A DNA stretch of 64,000 nucleotides from Stomoxys calcitrans (taxonomy: Eukaryota; Arthropoda; Insecta; Diptera; Muscidae), in the NCBI RefSeq assembly GCF_963082655.1, contig NC_081555.1, positions 183,293,424 to 183,357,423 of the forward strand, in the 5' to 3' direction. Made by a program: the position numbers and the translations under genes. Below are positions 54,266 through 64,000 of the stretch, piece after piece; the first letter of the stretch is position 1; each line of letters starts with the position of its first letter. Below the pieces are notes generated by a model. The model searched no databases, was not told the DNA's origin, and saw only the letters and a list, made by a program, of their open reading frames with translations.

Positions 54266-56837
54266 TTTATTTATGGCCTTGTTGTTTACAAAATATTACC
54301 GAAGTTGAATGATAAACTCACCGTCATTTATTGAATATTTCCGATTCTAGAAAATTGCAGTGGCCAACGCGTAAAAATATTTTCCAAATATAGATACATA
54401 ATTGTGAGGCTATTTTTATTTAATGATGTGTGCGGCAGCAAGATATTTGCTTTTGAAATGATTTATGCTTGACATGACGACAGGAGTGATAGGACATTCT
54501 ATTTAATTTCAAAGTTGGACGTTTGACCAAAACATCAAAATTAATTAGAAAATCGAATAGAAGCGCAGTGATGCTGAATCTGCTGATCATTTGTTTGAAC
54601 ATATCATACGATCCAAATCTAACCATATTTGAATATACACAGAAAAAATTTGGCCGGTAATTTAAGAATTTTCCTTATTCGTAGGATTGTTATTGTTTCA
54701 TGAAATTATGTTGCCATATTCTCGTTTTTAATTAATTCTATTATAATAATATATATTTTTATTACAAGACAATGATCAACTTGCTTCTAGTTGCATTATT
54801 CTAGCTTTTTTGGTTCGCTGTAGGCGAAGTTGAACTATTTTTATTCTAACAAAATTAACAAATTTTGTAACCCCTTTCTCATCCTACGAATTTTAAATCC
54901 ATTTTCAACATTCTTAACGGTTTGTCCTGGTGGATGAAGTCAATCAGTCAGTCAAGCAGCTCTTTAAATGTTTGTTACCTTTAAAGGATTCAAGGTTGAA
55001 ATTGTATATTTACACAAAATCTAATGTTGATATCTTCAACCAAAATCACTTACTTTTATTTCTTCCCCAATAGACACATATATTTAGGGCATAATAGTAC
55101 TTTTAATCATTTTTAGTAGCATCTAATAAGCGCTTTACAAAATTGCTACAAACAAAATTTCAATGCAATATTTTAATGCGTTGGGTGAAAATATATTATT
55201 TATCAAGCCCGTTGCTTGAAAATAATATGTGTTACAAATCTGACATTTTTAGTGCCAAATAGTATTTCAAATTTCGGATTTCCTGCTCATTAAGTGGTTC
55301 GGGAAAAGTACATTTCGTACAGTTGTACGAAAGTAGATACGTTCAACTTACAACTGTACGAAAATTATCCATTTTCGAACAGTTGTTGGAAAAAATTTAC
55401 ATTTCGTCACATTTTAGTACAAATGTAAACCAATCCAAACCTTCCTGGCCCCTTTGATCCCTTTGTAACTTTCATGTATAATTTCAAAATTGTGACTTAA
55501 GCCGACTTGTCTAGACATTTTTCTATTATTCCACACTGACAAATATAACTATGCTATATGTAAATATATCTATGCAGGTAAAATATGTCCGATTCCAAAT
55601 TTTAACATCTGTTTACCGATAACTCAATTAAAACTATTTTTGTCGCACCCTCCCATACAAATAGAACCAGTGTACAATGTACGATCTTTGAAGTCCCCAC
55701 ACCTAAAGATTATTGATGATGACACTCTTTGCCACCCACACTAATTACGGTCAACGACCCTCCACATATTAATATAGCTCAAGACATAACTCTAACATTC
55801 GGTTCTATCAAGAGGCTATGTAAATTTTAACCACGACGTTTTTTGTTTTCTTAGCGCAATTACTTCTAACAATGCGAGTATCTAATGAACATCTAATGTC
55901 ATGAAGTTTGGACCATCTTCTAAGGGTAGCTCAACTTGGTTCTTTCTTATGCCTTATTTCTTGCCAAATAAAGCGTGTGTCACTATTCACTTTTGCTGTC
56001 GCGCCTATTAGAAGCGTTGTCAGCTTTTTTGTCAATACAATTTTTTGTATAGAATATCAATTACTACATCAAAATTGTGCTGAATGGGTAGACATGTTTC
56101 TATTAATCTTGTTGTGATAATTAAACAGTGTAAAGTGAAATGACAAACAAAAGTCGCCTTAATCGTTTGCTAGGAAAATTTTCTCATAACTAATACTTGG
56201 CAACAGTCGACCGTAAATAGTACGGCATTTGTTTGTTGGTGATTTCATTTAACAATTGCTCAAGAATAACTTATTTTTACTACTGTTGTTGCAGTTTTGT
56301 GGCAGCAGATATTTTCTTCTTGAGTACAGGCGCATGTTAATGTTGTTTGTCAATATTTCGTGCGGTGCTAAAAAGTTACGCCATGTAAACAATTCTATTT
56401 TCTAAATAGTTTTTAAGTCATATTTTTTTATTTCGGCTATAAGTTATGAAAGAAGAAAATCTTCGAAATGAGCTCATTTCTGGATATTTTTAAATAAAAT
56501 TACACTACACATTTCCATTAAATTCTACTTGGCAGTAAATGAGAGACAGAAATGTTATTTGGTGTTTATAAAAATAAATATATTTTAGAAAAAGGTCAAA
56601 CATTTTCGAATGTATTTCTTGTAAAAGGTTTGCAGACAGCGGGATAACGCAGGTATGAATTACCTTTATTTGTTGTTGTAGACTCAAAGAAGATAGTCCG
56701 CCTAATGCAATCTTACTTATTTTCATTATAAAAAGGAAATCTTATTAAAGAACTAGAAAAGGTGCATTAAAATTAAGCGTAAATGCTTTGTTGTCTAATA
56801 CGACATACTGCCTAACAAGTGCGATTTGCAAATTGCA
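54266..56837. other. Long AT-rich stretch, no gene seen
   Basis: Contains the GTACGAAA motif cluster (55313-55390). Open frames at 54420-54626, 55908-56117 and 56505-56726 have no recognised domain. Confidence 0.35.
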
Positions 56838-57120
56838 AATTTTGCCCACGAACATTGCACTAAGGAACAGGGGCAAACTTCTCTCATATCAATGAGTGCA
56901 GTACGATTCAAGTTTAAGCTCAATGATAAGGGGCCTCCTTCTTATGGCCGAGTCCGAACGGCGTGCCGCAGTGCGACACCTCTTTGGAGAGAAGTTTTAC
57001 ATGGCATAGTACCTCACAAATGTTACCAGCATTAGGAGTGGAAAACCACCGCTGAAAATTTTTTCTGATGGTGTCGCCAGGATTCGAAACCAGGCGTTCA
57101 GCGTCGGTCATGCTAACGTT
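56838..57120 (-). repeat. tRNA-derived SINE, best reverse copy
   Basis: Body from TTTTGCCCACGAACATTGCA through ATAAGGGGCCTCCTTC, GAACGGCGTGCCGCAGTGCG and CCGCTGAAAATTTTTTCTGA to CCAGGATTCGAAACCAGGCG. The last contains the reversed B box. The A-box head is truncated at GGTCATGCTAACG. The Transib element inserted 26 bp beyond its edge. Confidence 0.8.
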
Positions 57121-57141
57121 CGTCCTTTAAAGTGCGATTAA

Positions 57142-57146
57142 CATCG
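57142..57146 (+). other. Left target-site duplication CATCG of the Transib element
   Basis: CATCG is repeated at 62464-62468. Five-base, GC-containing duplications are the rule for Transib insertions. Confidence 0.85.
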
Positions 57147-58567
57147 CACAGTGGGCCAAATGGCAAAAAAATTGGAAATAAGTCTACAACTTTTTATCTG
57201 TTGATTTTAGCCATACAGACATTTGTAGAGGAGGACATAGGCTTTCAGAAAAGTGCTGTTGTTGGTCCATATCTTTAATACAGGGTGAGCTACAGGGTGT
57301 CAAAGTTGACCACTTTTGACTTCTCCAAGCTTCTGGGGGCCATAACTTTTGATCTACTCAACCGATTTACATGATTTAGGACTCTAGAGAAAGAGCTTGA
57401 CAAGATCTAAAAAACTTATGCATAAAGAACCATGCCATCGTGTACTGTTAAGGAGTTATGAATTGTTTAATTTTAAAATATGAAAATTTGGCCTTGGTTT
57501 TTTTCAGTGTTTTTTTAATAACTCCGTCAATTTTAAAGCTATAAACTTCATACTTCACACAAATTATGCCAGCATATGTGTGCATAAAATACAAAAGGAA
57601 TCACGTGAATATCTTTGGCGGTTTAAAAATGGCATCGTTTTCAATATGAAAAATATTTTTTTTGTCAAAAAATTGCAAAATTTTTCAAAAAAGATACTCC
57701 CATTTCCTTTAAGTTTTCGCAAACTTTGGCCGTCAAAGCATTATCATTTCTTTCCATTTTCACAAAGTCGAGGTATTAAGAAAAGTTTTAAGTGCTAATT
57801 TGGCTAATTTCGATATCAAACAACACCGTTATCTTAAGACCAAAATGGCCAATTTTTTTACTAAACTTCAAAAGTTTCTCACTGGAAAAAAAGTTCCACG
57901 GGGATTTTTTCGCTTTTTTTGAACTTAAATGAAAGCTTAAAATGTTCCCAACATTTTAAGGTATGTCTCGCCATATCCTAGCCATAAATGAGATCGTAGC
58001 GATCAAAATACTGAAAAAAGTCAATTTTCAAGTAGTGCTATATTCATTGCTAAAAAACAAGTATTACGTCACATTTTATTGCAAAGATGTTAAATAAACT
58101 TTTATTTGGTAACACTTCTTCTACAAAACACAAAAAGAATCATGGAAATATCTCTATTCTATTCCATTTTATGGAACCGGCAATAAAAAAGTCAATTTTT
58201 CAAAAAAGTCGAATTTCCCAAATTTTGTTTTTGTTGTCCTAATTGCACATGACACACTATAGCCATATTTACGCAACATACCTTATCGTAAAGGAAATTT
58301 TCATACCTTTCCAACGATGTATAAAACATTTCTCAACTCGGATTCTATCTACTCTAAAATTCATTTACACTTCATTAAACTCTATATAAAAATGTCTATT
58401 TGTGAAATGGAACCTTATATGGGGCCTACACTAAAACATTGATAGATTTGCCCAGGGTTTACAATACAAATGTGTTAGAATAAAAAAAGGTCTCCTGCCA
58501 AAGTTTAAAAAAATTGGAATAAAAATATGTGTTTTAGAGCGAAAACACTTCGCATCGGCGTGCGTTT
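57147..58567 (+). repeat. Left inverted arm of the Transib element
   Basis: 1421 bp. It inverts 61055-62463 up to GCATCGGCGTGCGTTT, after which the two sides diverge. It has a 22-bp segment (about 58212-58233) absent from the right arm and lacks a 10-bp segment present there. The 72-codon open frame at 57580-57798 starts at an ATG and is mirrored exactly in the other arm; no domain is seen, and it may be fortuitous. Confidence 0.92.
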
Positions 58568-58793
58568 GTATAGTACCTACATCTATTTTTAATGTAAGCT
58601 GATGATTTTTGAATAAAAAGTAACCTAGAAATATACCTGCATATATATATATATTTGTGTTAAGATTTGATGCAGACAAATGTTACCTGTTTCGCTATGT
58701 CGAATTCCCAGGAAATCCACCGTATCAATGAATGTGAAAAAACCTACCCATAAAAAATTCATTGTCATTTTTTTTAACCAAATTCGAGTCCAG

Positions 58794-58939
58794 GTAAATA
58801 ATTATAGAAGAGTAAGTAAAAAGAGGCACTTTGGACCCCTTTTTACGATTGCGTCTGATACCTGAAATGGGTCATTAATTGTGAATATATTGCATAAATA
58901 TTTGAACAAAATCCAAATTTTCTTCATTATATTTTGTAG
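58794..58939 (+). other. Candidate 5'-UTR intron of the transposase gene
   Basis: CAG followed by GTAAATA at 58794, and TTCATTATATTTTGTAG ending at 58939, 24 nt before the start codon. Splicing would give a 146-nt intron; the upstream open frame (58680) would then hit a stop before the ATG, so the coding start would not change. Motif-based only. Confidence 0.4.
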
Positions 58940-58963
58940 AGGCGTAAAGGACATTTATAAGTT

Positions 58964-61006
58964 ATGGAAGTCATACTGAAGTATTCCACTCTTTCGAAAA
59001 TTGTATGGGACATCAAAAATGATTCCAAATCATACACGGAGTCATTTAAGGAACTTGTTTACACTTTGGACCACATATATGGAATAAGGCTAAATAAAGA
59101 CGCTTTAGACAAACTTGAAAAATTCTACAAATCATTTGAGAGAAGGTTGCCAGAATGTTCATTCGCAAAAATCAAGTTTTTCAAAATGTATGAGAAGTGG
59201 CTGAAATCGGATCTACTTATTGAAATTAAACCGCTGATTCCCGGCCGGCCTAGCAAAGCATACGACGAAGTTACGGAGAAAACCAAAAAGAAAAAACAAG
59301 AGGAACTATTGGCGGCACATCCGCCAAATTTAATAAAAGATACGTTCAAAACAGCATTGTTAAAAACACAACCAAAAAATGTTGGACGAATTGTCGATGT
59401 TTTACCATTAGCATCTCCGAAAAGGGTAAAGAGAATGGTAGAAAGTATTCCAACTCCAAAATCGACTACAGAATTCACGGAGGAAGATGCACTGGCCCTG
59501 ATTTTGAACCTAGGCCTCTCAAGAAACAAATACTCAACAATGAGGAAGGCTCTTCGTGAAAAAGGATGGGGTTGTTTACCCTCAAAACATAAATTGTACA
59601 ACACCAGGACGAAAATGGTGCCATCAAATATATACGTGGACGAATTAAAAGCAAGAGTGAAACTTGCTGATCTTGTTGAAAATACAGCTGTTAGAATTAT
59701 TTCTAATTTTACTGAAGAACAGTTGAACACATGTAATAATTCCGAAGTGGTTTTGATCAGCAAATGGGGTTGTGATGGATCATCTGGATTTTCCGAATAT
59801 AAGCAACAAACAGAAATAGATACCAACTTCGCATCAATTTTCATGGCATCATTAGTACCATTGAGAATGAGATTGTACAAGGACCAATCTTCATCATCGA
59901 AAGAAAATGCATTTCAAGATATATGGATAAATAGAACACCTGGGTCAAAATATTTATGTCGCCCAATTCGGTTTGAGTATACAAAGGAAGACCGGAACAC
60001 AACACGATCTTTGGTGAACGAAATAAAGGAAGAAATTGCTGCATTACCCATGATTGTTATAAACCAATTGGGAAGAAATATAAAAGTTTCGTTTCAACTA
60101 CAACTCACTATGATCGATGGAAAGGTGGCAAACGCATTAACTGGCGTTATGTCCAATTGGAGATGCAATATTTGTGGCAAGAAGAATGGGCAATTCGAGG
60201 ACAAGTCTGATGAAAATTTAGTAAACGAAAATGCGCTCAATTTCGGTATTTCGCCCCTGCACTGTAGAATTCGATTCATGGAGTATTGTTTGCATTTATC
60301 GTATGACCTTAAATATCGGACTAGCCCTGGAAACCGCGATGTCTCTGCTAGAAACAACCAAGATCTTCACAAAATGAGGCAGGAAGAGAAGAATCGAATC
60401 CAGTTGGAGTTTAAACAAAAGGGACTTATAATAGATAAACCTCTTTACGGATACGGAAGCACAAATGATGGCAACTCGGCAAGGCGGTTTTTTGAGGACC
60501 CCGTATCGACATCTAAAATAACCGGTCTTGATGAACACTTGCTAAGACGATTCAAAGTGATTTTGGCTGTAATCAATAGCAAAAAGATGATAAATTCAAC
60601 CAAATTTGAAGCTTATAGTAATGACACAAAAAACATTTTATCTGATTTATATTCGTGGAAAGCTTTAACACCGACAGTACATAAAGTCTTACATCATGGC
60701 AAGGAAATTGTGGAATACAACATACTTCCGTTAGGAGAACTTACAGAAGAAGCTCAGGAATCCCGTAATAGAGATGTTAAACAGTTCCGGCTTTTCAATA
60801 CCCGAAAGAGCACCAAATTTAACCAAAATTATGATTTACTTCAATATTTATTGTTATCGTCTGATCCGGTACTATACAGCATCAGAACTAAATGGCTACC
60901 AAAAATATGTGACGATATAGATAAGGACGATCCCGATGCCATTCAAATTAAAGAGCTTTTAAATTTTGATACCTTAGATTATTTGGTAGAGAATAAAATC
61001 AAATAA
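58964..61006 (+). CDS. Transib transposase (RAG1 core-like)
   Basis: A 680-residue protein from ATG 58964, uninterrupted. The length fits Transib transposases. The RNase-H-like catalytic acidic residues are D271 in KWGCDGSSGFSEYKQ, D385 in TMIDGKVANAL, and a glutamate in LTEEAQESRNRD (E595/E596/E599, most likely E596). The zinc-binding pair corresponding to RAG1 C727/C730 and H937/H942 is C401-C404 (RCNICGKK) and H573/H578 (VHKVLHHG). Other family text includes YGSTNDGNSARRFF (497-510), ITGLDEHLLRRF (519-530) and LLLSSDP (629-635). The basic N-terminal half (90-215) is probably for end recognition and DNA binding. There is no RING finger as in vertebrate RAG1, and no RAG2 partner nearby. It should cut at CACAGTG ends by a nick-hairpin mechanism in the nucleus, by family analogy. 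All key residues are present, so activity is plausible. Confidence 0.93.
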   Translation: MEVILKYSTLSKIVWDIKNDSKSYTESFKELVYTLDHIYGIRLNKDALDKLEKFYKSFERRLPECSFAKIKFFKMYEKWLKSDLLIEIKPLIPGRPSKAYDEVTEKTKKKKQEELLAAHPPNLIKDTFKTALLKTQPKNVGRIVDVLPLASPKRVKRMVESIPTPKSTTEFTEEDALALILNLGLSRNKYSTMRKALREKGWGCLPSKHKLYNTRTKMVPSNIYVDELKARVKLADLVENTAVRIISNFTEEQLNTCNNSEVVLISKWGCDGSSGFSEYKQQTEIDTNFASIFMASLVPLRMRLYKDQSSSSKENAFQDIWINRTPGSKYLCRPIRFEYTKEDRNTTRSLVNEIKEEIAALPMIVINQLGRNIKVSFQLQLTMIDGKVANALTGVMSNWRCNICGKKNGQFEDKSDENLVNENALNFGISPLHCRIRFMEYCLHLSYDLKYRTSPGNRDVSARNNQDLHKMRQEEKNRIQLEFKQKGLIIDKPLYGYGSTNDGNSARRFFEDPVSTSKITGLDEHLLRRFKVILAVINSKKMINSTKFEAYSNDTKNILSDLYSWKALTPTVHKVLHHGKEIVEYNILPLGELTEEAQESRNRDVKQFRLFNTRKSTKFNQNYDLLQYLLLSSDPVLYSIRTKWLPKICDDIDKDDPDAIQIKELLNFDTLDYLVENKIK

Positions 61007-61054
61007 TACAAAACTAAAATGCTTTTTTATTTTGGGAGTAGCTAATATACATAT

Positions 61055-62463
61055 AAACGCACGCCGATGCGAAGTGTTTTCGCTCTAAAACACATATTTT
61101 TATTCCAATTTTTTTAAACTTTGGCAGGAGACCTTTTTTTATTCTAACACATTTGTATTGTAAACCCTGGGCAAATCTATCAATGTTTTAGTGTAGGCCC
61201 CATATAAGGTTCCATTTCACAAATAGACATTTTTATATAGAGTTTAATGAAGTGTAAATGAATTTTAGAGTAGATAGAATCCGAGTTGAGAAATGTTTTA
61301 TACATCGTTGGAAAGGTATGAAAATTTCCTTTACGATAAGGTATGTTGCGTAAATATGGCTATAGTGTGTCATGTGCAATTAGGACAACGACTTTTTTGA
61401 AAAATTGACTTTTTTATTGCCGGTTCCATAAAATGGAATAGAATAGAGATATTTCCATGATTCTTTTTGTGTTTTGTAGAAGAAGTGTTACCAAATAAAA
61501 GTTTATTTAACATCTTTGCAATAAAATGTGACGTAATACTTGTTTTTTAGCAATGAATATAGCACTACTTGAAAATTGACTTTTTTCAGTATTTTGATCG
61601 CTACGATCTCATTTATGGCTAGGATATGGCGAGACATACCTTAAAATGTTGGGAACATTTTAAGCTTTCATTTAAGTTCAAAAAAAGCGAAAAAATCCCC
61701 GTGGAACTTTTTTTCCAGTGAGAAACTTTTGAAGTTTAGTAAAAAAATTGGCCATTTTGGTCTTAAGATAACGGTGTTGTTTGATATCGAAATTAGCCAA
61801 ATTAGCACTTAAAACTTTTCTTAATACCTCGACTTTGTGAAAATGGAAAGAAATGATAATGCTTTGACGGCCAAAGTTTGCGAAAACTTAAAGGAAATGG
61901 GAGTATCTTTTTTGAAAAATTTTGCAATTTTTTGACAAAAAAAATATTTTTCATATTGAAAACGATGCCATTTTTAAACCGCCAAAGATATTCACGTGAT
62001 TCCTTTTGTATTTTATGCACACATATGCTGGCATAATTTGTGTGAAGTATGAAGTTTATAGCTTTAAAATTGACGGAGTTATTAAAAAAACACTGAAAAA
62101 AACCAAGGCCAAATTTTCATATTTTAAAATTAAACAATTCATAACTCCTTAACAGTACACGATGGCATGGTACTTTATGCATAAGTTTTTTAGATCTTGT
62201 CAAGCTCTTTCTCTAGAGTCCTAAATCATGTAAATCGGTTGAGTAGATCAAAAGTTATGGCCCCCAGAAGCTTGGAGAAGTCAAAAGTGGTCAACTTTGA
62301 CACCCTGTAGCTCACCCTGTATTAAAGATATGGACCAACAACAGCACTTTTCTGAAAGCCTATGTCCTCCTCTACAAATGTCTAGAACATTTTGTATGGC
62401 TAAAATCAACAGATAAAAAGTTGTAGACTTATTTCCAATTTTTTTGCCATTTGGCCCACTGTG
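61055..62463 (-). repeat. Right inverted arm of the Transib element
   Basis: 1409 bp, reverse complement of the left arm. It ends GGCCCACTGTG at 62463. It holds a 10-bp segment (about 62383-62392) missing from the left arm. The mirror of the 72-codon open frame lies at 61802-62020 on the minus strand. The transposase stop codon is about 50 bp before the arm begins. Confidence 0.92.
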
Positions 62464-62468
62464 CATCG
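62464..62468 (+). other. Right target-site duplication CATCG of the Transib element
   Basis: Identical to 57142-57146 and directly after the terminal CACTGTG. Confidence 0.85.
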
Positions 62469-62688
62469 TTAAAACAAAACGATTTCAAATAATTATCTTT
62501 GCATTTTTTTATAATTCTATGGCCGTTGTAAAATATCATCTTAATAACTTTGTGGCCCGATTTTACTAAAAATTGATGTACGGAATGCACTTATGATCTC
62601 CAAGATTAAAAAAAAAACGACCGCATCGCCCTAATATAAATAAAATCCCGATTTCATTTTTGAGTTGCTGCAAGACTATTAAGAAACA

Positions 62689-63640
62689 AGTAGAAAGGCC
62701 TTAAGTTCGGCCGGGTCGAACTTTAGATACCCACCACCTTGGGTATATATGCAAACCACGTTTCGTCATGATCCGGTGAAAAATGCATTATTTATGTCCC
62801 CATAACAGGTATACCGAAATATGGTCCGATTTGGACCAAATTCGGCACGGGCATTGAGTGGTCTAATAAGTACAAGTCATTGTTTAATTTTGTAGATCAA
62901 AATATTGGCTTTTTGGTAGCTATAGCCAAATATAAACCGGTCTGAACCGTATACAACACGGATGTCGAATAGCCCAACATATGTCACTGTGTCAAATTTC
63001 AGCGAAATTGAATTAAAAATGCGCCTTTTGGGGGTCAAGACTTTAAATCAAGAGATCGGTCTACATGGCAGCTATAGCCAGATCTGCACCGATCTGGGCC
63101 AAATTAAGGAGGAATGTCGAAGGCCCTAACACAACTCACTGTCCCAAAATTCGGCGATATCGGACAATAAATGCGCCTTTTATGGGCCCAAACTTTAAAT
63201 CAAGAGATCGGTCTATATGGCAGCTATATCCAAATCTGGACCGATCTTGGCCAAATTGATGAAGGATGTCGAAGGGCCTAGCACAACATTCAGCAAAATC
63301 GGATATTAAATGTGGCTTTTATGGGCCTAAGACCTCAAATCGGCCGATCGGTCTATAGGGTAGCTATATGAAGATATAGGCCGATATGGCCCATCTTTGA
63401 ACTTAACCTGCTTATGGACAAAAAAAAAATCTGTGCAAAGTTTCACCTCAATATCTCTATTTTTAAAGTCTGAAGCGTGATTTCAACAGACAGACGAACG
63501 GGCGGACATGGCTAGATCGTCTTATATTTTTACGGCGATCAAGAATATTTATACGTCATAGGGTCGGAAATGGATATTTCGATATGTTGCAAACGGAATG
63601 ACAAAATGAATATACCCCCATCCTTCGTTGGTGGATATAA
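62689..63640 (+). repeat. Full-length type B repeat, forward
   Basis: Head AACAAGTAGAAAGGCCTTAA, the hairpin TTCGGCCGGGTCGAA and ATACCCACCACCTT. The unit landmark ATCGGT lies at 63055, 63207 and 63347 (152 bp, then 140 bp because of a deletion), followed by GACAGACGAACGGGCGGAC and the tail TTCGTTGGTGGATATAAAAT. The open frame at 63065-63259 lies wholly within the units and is not a gene. Confidence 0.8.
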
Positions 63641-64000
63641 AATATTTTACCTCACGTTAAATAACCGTAAGAAAATATTCCTTCAAGACATCTATCCCAA
63701 TATAAGTTCAATGAATTCGTATTTCATATTATAGATCGAAACGAAATCGGATTTTGAAACAAACCGAAGTTCAAATAATTCCCCATTTCTGTTAAAAATT
63801 TCTATAAATGCAAATCTGTCAGTTTTAAAATGCACTAAGTTCGACATAAGTAAACAATGATAATCGATGACGATTATTGACTACAAGATACTCGTCGTCC
63901 AGTTAACGACAATTGCCTTGTATACAGTCAGCATGTGTTGAAAAATTGCCACTCTGGTAATTATAGCAAATCAATATCTCACACAGATAAGTGGTTTATG
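63641..64000. other. AT-rich edge of the window
   Basis: No gene or repeat recognised. Confidence 0.35.

Larger units (their letters stand above)
57147..62463 (+). mobile_element. Transib DNA transposon (RAG1-related), apparently intact
   Basis: A 5317-bp element flanked by CATCG duplications. Both ends begin CACAGTGGGCCAAATGGC read inward. CACAGTG equals the consensus heptamer of vertebrate recombination signals, and an A-run (GCAAAAAAA) follows at a nonamer-like but closer distance. Inverted arms of 1421 bp (57147-58567) and 1409 bp (61055-62463) surround one 680-codon transposase ORF. Apart from one 10-bp and one 22-bp indel and at least one substitution, the arms look identical. Insertion is therefore recent, or the arms are homogenised. 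Confidence 0.93.

Noticed and set aside
55908..56117. Hydrophobic 69-codon frame as a membrane protein exon of the transporter
   Set aside because: No SLC16 motif and no matching splice sites; AT-rich random open frame is more likely.
59125..59880. 251-codon open frame on the minus strand
   Set aside because: Antisense shadow of the Transib transposase; no recognisable family.

Overview
The window looks like nuclear DNA from a calyptrate fly, most likely a muscid such as Stomoxys or Musca. It is AT-rich, very poor in genes and packed with transposable elements. The repeat families with TTCGGCCGGGCCGAA hairpins, ACCCTCCACC/GGTGGAGGG ends and GACG microsatellites are ones I associate with house-fly and stable-fly genomes. 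The species call is inference.

Only one piece of an ordinary host gene is recognised: the first coding exon (23512-23595, + strand) of a monocarboxylate-transporter-like (SLC16/MFS) protein. It follows a repeat-poor, CA-rich leader region (about 21500-23511) and ends at a clean GTAAGT donor. No further exon was recognised downstream, so much of the rest of the window may be its first intron.

Layout. 1-7160: tandem repeats and type A/type B dispersed repeats. 7190-17620: a stack of nested insertions. An AT-rich non-autonomous element holds a palindromic mariner derivative (TA target duplication). The mariner holds a complete BEL/Pao LTR retrotransposon (7761-17142, minus strand; 465-bp LTRs differing at one position; 5-bp duplication GTGTT). 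That element has an open 1746-codon gag-pol and a second ORF, in the position where env sits in some elements, that repeats the zinc-knuckle plus aspartic-protease module. 17640-21100: type A/B repeats and SINE pieces. 21500-24300: promoter-side region and first exon of the transporter gene. 24300-57140: AT-rich DNA with type A/B repeats, tRNA-derived SINE copies, a decayed LINE reverse transcriptase and several small duplications and hairpins. 57147-62463: an apparently intact Transib (RAG1-related) DNA transposon. 62689-63640: another type B repeat.

The Transib element is the most notable feature. Its single 680-codon ORF carries the RAG1-like D-D-E and CxxC/HxxxxH signatures. Its ends begin with CACAGTG, identical to the consensus recombination-signal heptamer, and it is flanked by the 5-bp duplication CATCG. 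Unlike the short-TIR Transibs known to me, its ends lie in inverted arms of about 1.4 kb that are nearly identical. No RAG2-like gene is present.

Most short open frames in the window start at non-ATG codons or lie in repeats and are not annotated as genes. Repeat boundaries are visual estimates except where a target duplication or an exact end is stated.
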